Assembly: GCA_944323595.1 (NCBI GenBank)
Contig: CALUTF010000005.1
Location: forward strand, 1 to 64,000
DNA length: 64,000 bases
DNA from: Candidatus Gastranaerophilales bacterium
Lineage (GTDB): Bacteria > Cyanobacteriota > Vampirovibrionia > Gastranaerophilales > Gastranaerophilaceae
Direction: 5' to 3'
The position numbers and the translations under genes are program-made. Every line of letters begins with the position of its first letter. The first letter of the stretch is position 1. Positions 1-10,620 of this stretch are shown here, piece after piece. Under the pieces are notes generated by a model that did not search any database, was not told the origin of the DNA, and was given only the letters and a program-made list of their open reading frames with translations.

Positions 1-274
1 AGGAGAGGGAACAACGGTTTATACAAAAGCCGGCATTTTAAAGATTTTAAAAATGTGTAGAGCATCTAATACAGGCGCCATTTCTAAAGTTGAAGAGTCT
101 TACTGATGCAAACATGATGTTTGCACCTCACCCTACCCCTCTCCTTGTAAAGGAGAGGGAACAACGGTTTATACAAAAGCCGGCATTTTAAAGATTTTAA
201 AAATGTGTAGAGCATCTAATACAGGCGGCATTTCTAAAGTTGAAGAGTCGTGCTGATGCAAACATCATGTTTGC
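1..274. repeat. Two tandem 150-bp repeat units
   Basis: Bases 1-124 and 151-274 are the same sequence with four mismatches, so the period is 150 bp. Between them lies a perfect hairpin with a 10-bp stem (CCCTCTCCTT at 137-146 and AAGGAGAGGG at 150-159). The first copy starts inside the right arm of such a hairpin, so the array probably continues left of the window. Each unit also carries a near-palindrome (108-124). A diverged third copy is at 442-560. No coding potential is seen. It resembles a REP-like dispersed intergenic element. Confidence 0.85.
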
Positions 275-348
275 CAAAGGAAAGTTTGGAAACGTAGTTT
301 CTGATCACTCGTTTCATTTGGACGCGTTTTTCTCTTTCTTTGGTTCTG

Positions 349-385
349 TTTCTTTCTCTTTTACTCGCAATAAAAGAGAAAGAAA
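349..385. terminator. Perfect 15-bp inverted repeat
   Basis: Arms at 349-363 and 371-385 are exact reverse complements (T-rich then A-rich) around a 7-base loop. A second small hairpin, GTCGGATT at 407-414 with AATCCGAC at 419-426, follows. With no gene on its left in the window it may act as a terminator in either direction or be part of the repeat cluster. Confidence 0.5.
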
Positions 386-441
386 TGAACATTAATGAAG
401 ATTTTTGTCGGATTAGTAAATCCGACCTACGTTTCTGTTTC

Positions 442-560
442 TACAAAAGCCGCTCTTTTAAAGATATTCAAAATTTTTGAACACCGAATACAGGCGCCAA
501 TTCTAATCTTGAAGAGTTGTATTGATGCAAACGTTACGTTTGCCAAACATCATGTTTGCC
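442..560. repeat. Diverged third copy of the 5' repeat unit
   Basis: This stretch aligns with bases 172-274, sharing the ACAAAAGCCG start, the ATACAGGCG block, the GAAGAGT block and the GATGCAAAC end, with scattered substitutions. It ends in two short palindromic runs built on CAAACGTTACGTTTG and AAACATCATGTTT. An open frame across 395-709 is made of repeat sequence and of the antisense of the next gene, so it is not taken as a gene. Confidence 0.65.
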
Positions 561-568
561 GTTTGCTA

Positions 569-952
569 CTAATTTTCAGTGTCTTCTGTATCGTCAGTTT
601 CTTCTTTTTTTATCGTTGTGACTACCATTTTAGCCATTTCTTTGGCAATAAGTTTTTGTGTTGCTTCAGGACAGTTGTGAAGCATGTTCATTGCTGTTCT
701 GATTGTTGAATCTATATCGTACCAGCGACCTTTGCGGCTGTCTTCCAGACCTGAACCTACAGCATTTATTATGTCTTCTACTGCCTCAAATTTTTCATCC
801 TCAATATTGTGTTCAATGATGATTTTAATTAAATTTAAAGCAATTCTAATCTGTGTTTCGTCATCAGATTCTTCCAGTGTCTTTACTGCCTGTGATAATA
901 CCGGATCTTTGTCATACCAGCGTCTTTGTTTGTTGCTGTACTCTTCTTTCAT
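569..952 (-). CDS. Small protein with duplicated RWYD module
   Basis: I do not recognise a named family. The 127-residue product is acidic, mostly helical by composition, and has no signal peptide or membrane segment. It contains an internal duplication with an offset of 65 residues: R11-W12-Y13-D14 recurs as R76-W77-Y78-D79, and the spaced T33-Q34 recurs as T98-Q99, so each module is about 37 residues. The start has a strong AGGAGG Shine-Dalgarno seven bases upstream. It lies 23 bases after fixX on the same strand and is probably cotranscribed with fixC-fixX, which suggests a role linked to that electron-transfer pair, but the function is unknown. Confidence 0.8.
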   Translation of the reverse strand: MKEEYSNKQRRWYDKDPVLSQAVKTLEESDDETQIRIALNLIKIIIEHNIEDEKFEAVEDIINAVGSGLEDSRKGRWYDIDSTIRTAMNMLHNCPEATQKLIAKEMAKMVVTTIKKEETDDTEDTEN

Positions 953-975
953 AAATGCCTCCTGTTTTTTTATTC

Positions 976-1251
976 TTATCCTAGTTTAAATTTTACGCCT
1001 TTAGTTCCTTTCGGATATTCCCAGCCGAGTGACTGTCTTTCGCAGGCAATTCTGCACGCCCCGCATTCAAGACAGTTTTCGTAATTTACTATAAGCTTTT
1101 CATTCTCCTTGTCCCATTCATATACGTTTGCAGGACAAACGTATGTGCAGGCTTTTGAGTCACAAATGCAGCAAAGACCTGCTTCCGGTTTCAGGTGTGA
1201 TACTTTATCAGGTACTGATTTTACAGTGAATAATTTTTCATCTATACTCAT
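976..1251 (-). CDS. fixX: FixX-like ferredoxin
   Basis: This encodes a 91-residue ferredoxin-like protein of the FixX family, the iron-sulfur partner of the FixC flavoprotein in electron-transfer flavoprotein:quinone oxidoreductase systems. Cysteines occur in a CCICDSKAC..C stretch and in a C-x2-C-x2-C-x3-C stretch (CLECGACRIAC), enough for one or two clusters. The start at 1251 is chosen because its ATG overlaps the TGA of fixC in an ATGA junction; a start further upstream would lie inside fixC. FixA and FixB, the usual electron-transfer flavoprotein subunits, are not in the window. Confidence 0.85.
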   Translation of the reverse strand: MSIDEKLFTVKSVPDKVSHLKPEAGLCCICDSKACTYVCPANVYEWDKENEKLIVNYENCLECGACRIACERQSLGWEYPKGTKGVKFKLG

Positions 1252-2555
1252 TTTAATATACCCCATAGAAGTTTAAACAAATTCCCTCCGTCTTTGAAAA
1301 GTTCAAGCGGATTTCTGTCATTGAATATGCTTTTAATAAAGCCCCTGTATTTTTCTTTCTTGGGAATACTGTCAACAGTTGTGAACATTTTGAAAAATTC
1401 ATTAATTTTTTGCGGGAAATATCCCAAAAATGATGCACTTCTTGAATGCATTACATCCATCAGGTCTTTGTATGTTTTTAAATCTTTCAATACAAAAGAT
1501 TGTTCAAGCCGCTCCTGATAGTGAGAAAGTGTTTCTGCAGTATAGTCCTTTTCTAATAATGCATGCAGAGCGGTTTCTCCTGCGAATTTTCCGCTCATCA
1601 TTGCTAGGTTTGTCCCCTCCCAGTGCATGTTATTAACCATCATTGCAGCGTCACCGGCTATCATTACTCCGTCGGCGAATAAATCCGGCATACATTTATA
1701 TCCGCCCTCCGGAATTAAGTGCGCAGAGTATTCAAGAAGTTCGCCGTCCTTTATAAGAGGCGCAATTGACGGATGTTGTTTGAGTTTATCCAGTAACTCG
1801 TATGGTTTGATTTTGTTTTCAACCAGTTCGTTAAGTGTAACGCCGAGTCCGATGCTCACAGAGTCTTTGTTGGTGTATATGAATCCGAGACCCAGCATTC
1901 CAAGCATTGAGCCGCCAAAAAGCTGGTATACGCACCCCTCATCATCGCGCAAATGAAATCGGTCATTAATTTTATCTTTATCAAGTTTTATAACTTCTTT
2001 AACGCTTATTGCAACGTCATAGGGCGAAATATTATTGCGAAGACCGACTTTTTTAGCCAGCAATGAATTTACCCCGTCAGCCAGAACAACTATATTGGCA
2101 TAATATTCTTCCAATTCTGTTTTAACTCCTACAACGCGACCATCGTCAAGGATTAAATCCTCTACAACGGTTTCTGTTATAAGAATTACCCCCTCTTTTT
2201 CAGCTTCATCAGCCATCCATCGGTCAAATTTTGAACGGAATACACTATAGCTCACTGCATCATTGTCATCTTCATTATTTCTGTAAGAAATTTCTGTAGC
2301 ATCTTCATCACCGAGCAAAGCGTATTTGTGGATTACGTTTTTCCGTTCAAGAGGAGCTGTTTTTTCAAAATCAGGGAAAATTTCTCTTGTAGGTTTAGCA
2401 TAAATCGCACCGCCAAAAACATTTTTAGAACCGGAAAAACTTCCTCTTTCTATGAGAATTACCTCCCGTCCCGCACGTGCAATTGTCACAGCGCAGGCAA
2501 TTCCTGCAGGGCCGCCTCCTACTACTATTACTTCTGTTCTGTTTTCTGTACGCAT
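1248..2555 (-). CDS. fixC: FixC-like FAD-dependent oxidoreductase
   Basis: This is a FixC/ETF-QO type flavoprotein that accepts electrons from an electron-transfer flavoprotein and passes them on through its ferredoxin partner. The N-terminus has the dinucleotide-binding motif VVGGGPAGIACA near residue 10, a strand ending in ERG about 25 residues later, and a second FAD contact GVMIAGDAAMMVNN near residue 300. The start at 2555 has GGAG seven bases upstream, whereas the longer reading frame adds 13 residues without support. The product is 435 residues, normal for the family. It is translationally coupled to fixX and probably heads a three-gene operon. Confidence 0.88.
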   Translation of the reverse strand: MRTENRTEVIVVGGGPAGIACAVTIARAGREVILIERGSFSGSKNVFGGAIYAKPTREIFPDFEKTAPLERKNVIHKYALLGDEDATEISYRNNEDDNDAVSYSVFRSKFDRWMADEAEKEGVILITETVVEDLILDDGRVVGVKTELEEYYANIVVLADGVNSLLAKKVGLRNNISPYDVAISVKEVIKLDKDKINDRFHLRDDEGCVYQLFGGSMLGMLGLGFIYTNKDSVSIGLGVTLNELVENKIKPYELLDKLKQHPSIAPLIKDGELLEYSAHLIPEGGYKCMPDLFADGVMIAGDAAMMVNNMHWEGTNLAMMSGKFAGETALHALLEKDYTAETLSHYQERLEQSFVLKDLKTYKDLMDVMHSRSASFLGYFPQKINEFFKMFTTVDSIPKKEKYRGFIKSIFNDRNPLELFKDGGNLFKLLWGILK

Positions 2556-2610
2556 ATAACTCCAGTTTAAACGGATAACAAGGTCATTATACACTAAATT
2601 TTATTCATTG

Positions 2611-2616
2611 TAAAAT
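2611..2616 (+). promoter_or_regulatory. -10 element of leaderless rsmD
   Basis: TAAAAT ends six bases before the rsmD ATG, and TATACA at 2588-2593 lies 17 bases further up as a -35. Transcription would start at or next to the start codon. No Shine-Dalgarno is present. Confidence 0.55.
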
Positions 2617-2622
2617 AGTTAT

Positions 2623-3153
2623 ATGAATATAACTGCTGGTATATTTAAAGGAAGAAAAATTATTGCTCCGGATGAAAAAATAACACGTCCTACACTTTCA
2701 AAAGTAAGGATGAGTGTATTCAATACATTGCAAGCTATGATTGATTTTGAGGGAAAATCATTTCTTGATATGTTTTCCGGCTCAGGAATAATGGCTCTGG
2801 AAGCGTTGTCAAGAGGTTTTTCAGATGTAACCGCCATTGAAAAAAATCCAAAGGCTGCATCTGTGATAAAAAATAATTTTGCTAAATTTGTACCGTCACC
2901 AAAACTTATAAAAGGTGATTGTCTTAAAATTATAAGTGAATCAGAGCAATGTTTTGACGTAGTTTATATTGATCCTCCTTATTATTCAGGTGTTTATGAG
3001 GCTGCTATTACTGCAGTAAAAGACTTTGCGCAAATTATTATACTGGAACATGTTACAGATGTTGATTTTGCTCCGCTTGAACTTTTGAAACAGAAAAAAT
3101 ACGGCGATAAATATATTTCGTTTTTGCATACAAAAAGAGAGGAAAACCTTTAA
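2623..3153 (+). CDS. rsmD: 16S rRNA m2G966 methyltransferase RsmD
   Basis: RsmD methylates the exocyclic amine of G966 in 16S rRNA during small-subunit assembly. The 176-residue product has the family N-terminus (GIFKGRKI and RPT.SKVR), the SAM-binding loop LDMFSGSGIMALEAL at residues 48-62 and the catalytic DPPY at 117-120. Length is typical. There is no Shine-Dalgarno; a -10 hexamer sits six bases before the ATG, so a leaderless mRNA is likely. It is divergent from fixC and convergent with hup. Confidence 0.92.
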   Translation: MNITAGIFKGRKIIAPDEKITRPTLSKVRMSVFNTLQAMIDFEGKSFLDMFSGSGIMALEALSRGFSDVTAIEKNPKAASVIKNNFAKFVPSPKLIKGDCLKIISESEQCFDVVYIDPPYYSGVYEAAITAVKDFAQIIILEHVTDVDFAPLELLKQKKYGDKYISFLHTKREENL

Positions 3154-3191
3154 AGATAATCCTCCCTTTTTAAAACTTTTAATCCCAAAAA

Positions 3192-3464
3192 CTATTTTAC
3201 GAGTTCTTTGAATTTTTTACCTGCTGAAAATGCCGGAACTGTTTTAGCCGCAATTTTCAAAGGTGCACCTGTTTGAGGGTTTCTGCCTGTTCTTGCAGCT
3301 CTTTTGCGAGCTTCAAAAGTTCCGAAACCTACTAAAGTTACTTTTTTGCCTTTAGAAACTGTTTTTGAAATTGTTTCTAAAGTTGCTGCAATAATATCAG
3401 CAGTTGCTTTTTGAGAAACTTTTGCTTTTTTAGATACTTCTTTTACCAATTCTTCTTTGTTCAT
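3192..3464 (-). CDS. hup: DNA-binding protein HU
   Basis: This encodes a 90-residue HU/IHF-family histone-like protein that bends and compacts DNA as a dimer. The family signature GFGTFEARKRAARTGRNP lies in the middle, containing the conserved RNP of the DNA-binding arm, with the usual helical dimerisation N-terminus and a PAFSAGKKFKELV tail. The start at 3464 is set by a perfect AAGGAGG nine bases upstream; the longer frame has no such site. A consensus promoter lies about 80 bases upstream, leaving a leader of about 70 bases. Confidence 0.95.
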   Translation of the reverse strand: MNKEELVKEVSKKAKVSQKATADIIAATLETISKTVSKGKKVTLVGFGTFEARKRAARTGRNPQTGAPLKIAAKTVPAFSAGKKFKELVK

Positions 3465-3541
3465 TACGAACCTCCTTCTTTTTGTGCCTACGAAAATAAA
3501 AAACCATTCTCTCTTCCGCATGCAATACATCGACAGAACTT

Positions 3542-3569
3542 ATTATAACACTTTTTAGGTTTTTGGCAA
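3542..3569 (-). promoter_or_regulatory. Sigma-70 type promoter for hup
   Basis: On the minus strand TTGCCA (3564-3569) and TATAAT (3542-3547) are separated by 16 bases. The predicted transcription start is near 3535. Confidence 0.7.
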
Positions 3570-3671
3570 GGGGTTTTAGTAATTTAATTCTTCATAAATT
3601 GCATAAAAATGCGTTTTTCAGACATTATGCATGGTGAAAACGGTATATTATCAGCATTTTTGAGGGAAATT

Positions 3672-4553
3672 TTAGTTATAAGATGTATCATTAAGACGTG
3701 CAAATTTTATATTTTTGTAAAAGTATTGAAGAATTTGGTATGCGTTATACCCTTCTTTTGCTAAATTATTTGCGCCATGCTGAGACATGCCGACTCCGTG
3801 TCCGTTCTTTTTGACATTACCATCGTATGACGGAACAGAGCGGATATATGGCAAATCCTGCCCCCAAACAGAACTTGCGGTTGTTGTTTGCCCGCCGGCT
3901 GATGCGTAATAATATGCAGGAATTATTTTAAGGTTATAAATTAAGACAATTCCTCTGGTATCTTCAACAGCCTGATTTGTTCTCGGGGTTTCTGCAGAAG
4001 CACCTGCGTAGGCTTGATCTTCCGGTGTGTCATTAAGGTCATAACCGTATGCCGCACGTTTGCCGAGATTTGCCAGTGCATAACTCCTTGCCGCAATTGC
4101 CTGTGCTTTGTGGGCTTCTATTTCCCAGGACGGAGGCATTTCTGCCGGTACAACTCCTTTTACGTAATTATCTATATCAATATCATTTATAAGCGTCAGT
4201 TTGTGGTTTTTATTTTGTATTATAAAAATGCCTCTGTACCATTTGTTTTTTGTGCTCAGAAAGCTGTTTTCATCGGCTTTTACAACAATATTATCAGAAT
4301 CTATTTTATAATATTTACCGTCAATTTTAATTGCGATTTTATTTTTGTAAGCTCTTATTTCATAGCTAATCATTTTTTCTAAATCGCATACTTTTCGATT
4401 TGTATTTGCGTCAATAATAACCGCAGGGGTGGCTGAACCGACGCCGAGGCGTTCTACGTTTGTCTGCAATCCGATTTTGATTGCATGAGCAGGCATTGCA
4501 AAACAAAGGTTCAGCAAGAATGTAAAAATTAACAACGTTGCTTTTCTTATCAT
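3672..4553 (-). CDS. SpoIID/LytB-domain exported protein
   Basis: This 293-residue protein starts with a cleavable signal peptide (hydrophobic run then AMPAHA). It has the SpoIID domain, with the signature VVPAEMPPSWEIEAHKAQAI in which E138 matches the catalytic glutamate of SpoIID lytic transglycosylases, and the later motif GHGVGMSQHGA. Such proteins cleave denuded glycan strands in peptidoglycan. In a non-sporulating diderm its role is probably wall remodelling or division. There is no Shine-Dalgarno, but TATACT lies six bases before the ATG. Confidence 0.88.
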   Translation of the reverse strand: MIRKATLLIFTFLLNLCFAMPAHAIKIGLQTNVERLGVGSATPAVIIDANTNRKVCDLEKMISYEIRAYKNKIAIKIDGKYYKIDSDNIVVKADENSFLSTKNKWYRGIFIIQNKNHKLTLINDIDIDNYVKGVVPAEMPPSWEIEAHKAQAIAARSYALANLGKRAAYGYDLNDTPEDQAYAGASAETPRTNQAVEDTRGIVLIYNLKIIPAYYYASAGGQTTTASSVWGQDLPYIRSVPSYDGNVKKNGHGVGMSQHGANNLAKEGYNAYQILQYFYKNIKFARLNDTSYN

Positions 4554-4559
4554 ACATTT

Positions 4560-4565
4560 AGTATA
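4560..4565 (-). promoter_or_regulatory. Extended -10 of leaderless SpoIID-like gene
   Basis: On the minus strand TATACT is preceded by TGT (extended -10) and ends six bases before the ATG at 4553. Confidence 0.55.
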
Positions 4566-4586
4566 ACATACAATTAGCCGTCATGC

Positions 4587-5219
4587 TTAGCTCTTTAGAT
4601 TGATATTTTCAGTATCTTTCCCCAGAGTTGCTTTAGCCTGTGTATAAATATCTTCTCCTATTTTCTGCCCTGCTGCGTAGGATGCAATGGATGCCCCGAC
4701 AAACATTACACCGCGGGCGATAGTAGACAGTTTGCCGCCGGCATTATGTTTTGCAATAACATCCATCCAGGGTTTTGTGAGTTTTGCTTTTTTCAGTCCG
4801 TTAATTGCTGACGTAACTGGTTTTGACTCCATAATTCCGTCAAGTAAAGCTGTTTTCATTAGTTTTTCACCTGCAAACATTGTTGCCAGTGAAGTGGTTT
4901 CAACTACTGCTGCTTTTGGCTTATCATCTGCCATCAATACCTTTAGACCGCCAGATGCACATATTAGCGGGTTAACATTTTTAGCTGCCCATCTTATTGT
5001 TTTTCCTGTGTAATCCAGAAATTTATTATGTTCTGCAAGTGCATTGAACGCCTGAATTGCTCCATCAGTACCTTTTGCAAGTCTTGCATTATAATGGAGC
5101 ACTTTATCAAAAATATTAACAGCTTGTGCGCCTGCAACAGGAAGTCTGCCGATATCTCCGTTTTCAAACTTATCGACGTTGCGCACTGCAAATATTGTTG
5201 AAGATACTACATTCGACAC
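4587..5219 (-). CDS. Unrecognised protein, GTG start
   Basis: I do not recognise this 210-residue protein. It starts with GTG preceded by an AAGGTAG Shine-Dalgarno. Residues 95-125 are rich in small residues and a C-terminal stretch (GVMFVGASIASYAAGQKIG) could be an amphipathic or membrane-seeking segment. No signal peptide is visible. It resembles other proteins of unknown function here (60602-61126, 28172-29209) only in having one glycine/alanine-rich hydrophobic stretch in an otherwise soluble helical chain. It is alone on its strand, after the SpoIID-like gene. Confidence 0.7.
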   Translation of the reverse strand: MSNVVSSTIFAVRNVDKFENGDIGRLPVAGAQAVNIFDKVLHYNARLAKGTDGAIQAFNALAEHNKFLDYTGKTIRWAAKNVNPLICASGGLKVLMADDKPKAAVVETTSLATMFAGEKLMKTALLDGIMESKPVTSAINGLKKAKLTKPWMDVIAKHNAGGKLSTIARGVMFVGASIASYAAGQKIGEDIYTQAKATLGKDTENINLKS

Positions 5220-5374
5220 AATTAAACTACCTTTTCACTACCTTACATAGATATAAAGTATTTTTTCACGGAAAATTTGCTTTTTTTTATTAATTTGTTA
5301 CATTTTGTATTAAAATTTTTTAAAAATATGCTGGCACAGGGTATTTGAGGTAATATTAGTAGAGGAGTAAGAAG

Positions 5375-5827
5375 TTGATAAAAAGGATATTAAGTTTTTT
5401 ATTCGGGATTTACATAGAACGCACATTTTTAGTTATAAAAATTTTGGGCTTTAAATGTAAATTTCGTTGCATAAATCAGCTGGAGGAAACTTGTGATATA
5501 CATAATTCCGCTGAATTAAAGAGAAAGGGGACATATTTCCCTCATCCGATAGGAATTGTTATTAATAAGGATGCTAAAATAGGACACAACTGTGTAATCG
5601 CGCAGAATGTTACTATAGGTGTCGGAAAGTACAATACCGAACGCAATACCAATATTCCTGAAATCGGCGATAATGTTACAATATGCGCTAACGCAGTAGT
5701 TATAGGCGGTATTCGGGTAGGGAATAATGCAGTTATCGGAGCCGGATCCGTCGTGCTGAAAGATGTTCCGGAAAACGCCGTGGTTGCCGGTAATCCTGCA
5801 AAAATTATTAAATATAAAAATAGATAA
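5375..5827 (+). CDS. Serine O-acetyltransferase-like hexapeptide protein
   Basis: This 150-residue acyltransferase has the left-handed beta-helix hexapeptide repeats (INKDAKIGHNCVIAQNVTIG, then ICANAVVIGGIRVGNNAVIGAGSVVLKDVP) and the ending VVAGNPAKIIK, as in CysE and polysaccharide O-acetyltransferases. The catalytic histidine is probably the one in FPHPIG. It lacks the large N-terminal helical domain of classical CysE, so it may modify a surface sugar rather than serine. The start is TTG with a GAGGAG Shine-Dalgarno. Confidence 0.8.
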   Translation: MIKRILSFLFGIYIERTFLVIKILGFKCKFRCINQLEETCDIHNSAELKRKGTYFPHPIGIVINKDAKIGHNCVIAQNVTIGVGKYNTERNTNIPEIGDNVTICANAVVIGGIRVGNNAVIGAGSVVLKDVPENAVVAGNPAKIIKYKNR

Positions 5828-5830
5828 AGT

Positions 5831-6394
5831 CTATAGCTGGGTTGTTCTAAAAATAGTGTAGTATTTGTAATTGCCCCAGTAAATTATCAGGGAGATAAAA
5901 TTGTTATCCAAATCTGTCAATTCCAGATAAGTTTGCGGTGCCGGCTTTCTTTTTGCACTCGGTACAAATCTTCCTATTAAATCAAGCGTTTTCAGGTGAA
6001 CTTTTTGCGTGAATTTTAACTCGGGCTTTGGCAGGTTTTCATCATAAAACATTACAGGTGTCAAATCTCTGTTGTATACAGGAACAATATATTTTATTCT
6101 TCCTGCTTCTTTAAACAGAATGTACCAGTTCCCCTCATGTTCCCGCGGTGTTAAAAGGTAATACCCCGGCTCTATTGTGATGGATTTGAAATAAAGCGGC
6201 GCCACTAATCTGAAAAGCGGATATGGCGACCATGTTGAAGTATTTGTATCATAATATTCCCCCGGATCTATGTCATGTATATATTTTACATCAGGAACCG
6301 GCAAATCTCTGTAAATTTGCTGATAGTCAAAATCTTCAGCCATCACGGAGGTTGAAAATATTAGTGCAAATAGTATAAGAATTAATTTCTTCAT
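5831..6394 (-). CDS. Exported protein of unknown function
   Basis: This 187-residue product has a clear signal peptide (lysines, a hydrophobic run and a cut after SVMA), so it acts in the periplasm or on the surface. The mature part is rich in aromatic residues and proline, with beta-strand-like segments (YKYIVPVYNRDLTPV-type, YLELTDLDNNFISLIIYWG). I do not recognise a family. It converges with the acetyltransferase gene four bases away. It has no Shine-Dalgarno, but TAAAAT ends six bases before the ATG with TTGATT 16 bases further up. Confidence 0.75.
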   Translation of the reverse strand: MKKLILILFALIFSTSVMAEDFDYQQIYRDLPVPDVKYIHDIDPGEYYDTNTSTWSPYPLFRLVAPLYFKSITIEPGYYLLTPREHEGNWYILFKEAGRIKYIVPVYNRDLTPVMFYDENLPKPELKFTQKVHLKTLDLIGRFVPSAKRKPAPQTYLELTDLDNNFISLIIYWGNYKYYTIFRTTQL

Positions 6395-6400
6395 ACCGGT

Positions 6401-6406
6401 ATTTTA
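6401..6406 (-). promoter_or_regulatory. -10 of leaderless exported-protein gene
   Basis: On the minus strand TAAAAT ends six bases before the ATG at 6394, with a TTGATT-like -35 at a 16-base spacing. Confidence 0.5.
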
Positions 6407-6495
6407 ATGTTAATTATATAAAAATCAATCATATATAAACGGTATTTTTATGTTAAAATTTATGTTAAACTTATTATTACAAAGGAGTATAAAAT

Positions 6496-9316
<2,821 letters not shown>

Positions 9317-9327
9317 AAGGAATTAAT

Positions 9328-9774
9328 ATGAAAAGAAAAACTAGAGTTATACAAATAGATGGTTTCAGAGGTCTTGTACTCGCATTGTTTGCGGTTGTAT
9401 GTCTTGCTGCCGGGTTTGTAGCATTCCCCGGATTTGTTGCAATGAGCATCTGGAATCATTTTCAGGCTCTTCCTGCTATAAATCTGTTTCAGGGGGTTTT
9501 ACTCTGGATTATTGTTGCAATGAGTCTTTATCTCGCAAATGGTCGTAAGGTTCAAATTTCATTTGCTTCCCCAAGAGAATTAACAGATGCAGAAATGAAT
9601 AAACTTATGGAACGGGTTCGCCTGCAATCTCAGGTAAAAATGCTGAATGCTATGATGCTCAAAGCAGGTGAAGAACACAAAGACCTCGGTCAGGATACAC
9701 TGAAAAATAAGGATTTGAATGCTGACGAAACAAAAAATGTTGAAACTTCGTCACATGAAGAGATTAAAAAGTAA
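9328..9774 (+). CDS. Two-helix membrane protein, unknown function
   Basis: This 148-residue protein has two predicted transmembrane helices (about residues 14-36 and 52-70) and a hydrophilic, charged C-terminal half (PRELTDAEMNKLMERVRLQSQ then acidic). The predicted topology puts the long tail in the cytoplasm. I know no function. It sits 11 bases after ligA and 10 bases before the SIMPL gene, with a GAAGGA Shine-Dalgarno, so it belongs to the speB-ligA transcription unit. Confidence 0.8.
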   Translation: MKRKTRVIQIDGFRGLVLALFAVVCLAAGFVAFPGFVAMSIWNHFQALPAINLFQGVLLWIIVAMSLYLANGRKVQISFASPRELTDAEMNKLMERVRLQSQVKMLNAMMLKAGEEHKDLGQDTLKNKDLNADETKNVETSSHEEIKK

Positions 9775-9784
9775 AGGAGAATGT

Positions 9785-10525
9785 ATGAAAAAGATTTTTG
9801 TATCAGCTGTGGTTTTAGGTTTGCTTATCAGTGCTTCTTCTGTAGCATCAAATGCTATTACAACAAATTCTGATGAACGCGGTTATATTACTGTTAATAC
9901 TCAGGCAAATAAAGAGTTAAGTCCTGATCTGGTTGAAATTTCAATTGCTGTTGAAACTTATGACAAATCTATGCAAAAAGCTGTTGCTCAAAATAAAGAG
10001 ATTTCAGATAAAGTTCAGAATGTACTGAAATCTATGATTAATTCACAAAATATGGATTATATAAAAACCTCTGATTTTAGTGCAACACCTCTATATAATT
10101 ACTCAAACAACAAAAGAGTCTTTGACAAATATCAGGTTTCAAATACAATAATTGTCCATACAAAAAGTATAGATAAAGCCGGTGAAATGATTGATAAGGC
10201 TATTGCTGCCGGTGCTACTAACGTAAATAATTTGAATTTCTCAATTTCTGATTATGAAGCACAATGCGATGAGTTGCTCTCACTTGCGGTTTCAAAAGCT
10301 AAAAATCAGGCAACTGCAGTTGCAAATGCAGCTGGCACTACACTGAATGGTGTTAAATATATGAATGCAAGCTGCAATTCTGGTGCCACCTCCAGAGTAT
10401 ATTACAATTTAATGGCTAAGAATGCTGTTGCTGATTCAGAAGCTGCTATGGGTTCTTCTACTCCTATTTCTGCAGGCAGAATTAAAGTTCAGGCAACATT
10501 GAACTCTGCTTTCTTTGTAAAGTAA
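9785..10525 (+). CDS. SIMPL (DUF541) domain periplasmic protein
   Basis: This 246-residue protein has a signal peptide (MKKIFVSAVVLGLLIS then SNA) followed by a SIMPL/DUF541 domain: the GYITVNTQANKELSPDLVEISI start, a central YQVSNTIIVHTKS strand and the KAKNQATAVANAAG helix. Family members are periplasmic or outer-membrane oligomers linked to stress tolerance, of uncertain mechanism. The start at 9785 is set by AAGGAG and the signal peptide; the longer frame runs inside the previous gene. It is the last gene before a strong palindrome. Confidence 0.85.
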   Translation: MKKIFVSAVVLGLLISASSVASNAITTNSDERGYITVNTQANKELSPDLVEISIAVETYDKSMQKAVAQNKEISDKVQNVLKSMINSQNMDYIKTSDFSATPLYNYSNNKRVFDKYQVSNTIIVHTKSIDKAGEMIDKAIAAGATNVNNLNFSISDYEAQCDELLSLAVSKAKNQATAVANAAGTTLNGVKYMNASCNSGATSRVYYNLMAKNAVADSEAAMGSSTPISAGRIKVQATLNSAFFVK

Positions 10526-10545
10526 AATTTTAATAATTTTATACT

Positions 10546-10581
10546 GAGACGCTGTAAATTTTTATAAATTTACAGCGTCTC
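10546..10581. terminator. Perfect 16-bp palindrome
   Basis: Arms 10546-10561 and 10566-10581 pair perfectly around TTAT. It ends the speB-ligA-SIMPL unit but lacks a T-tract directly after the stem, so it could be a dispersed palindrome. The outer GAGACG...CGTCTC resembles palindromes scattered in cyanobacterial genomes (from memory). Confidence 0.6.
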
Positions 10582-10620
10582 TACTAGCAAAAATTTTTTA
10601 TCAGAAGTTTTCTGCCTTGT

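Noticed and set aside
1-600. CRISPR array
   Set aside because: The repeats are 124 bp with a 150-bp period and there are no short regular spacers; no cas genes are present anywhere in the window.
395-709. Open frame of 104 codons on the plus strand
   Set aside because: It is composed of repeat sequence and of the antisense of the RWYD gene, has no Shine-Dalgarno and encodes a cysteine- and phenylalanine-rich sequence of random type.
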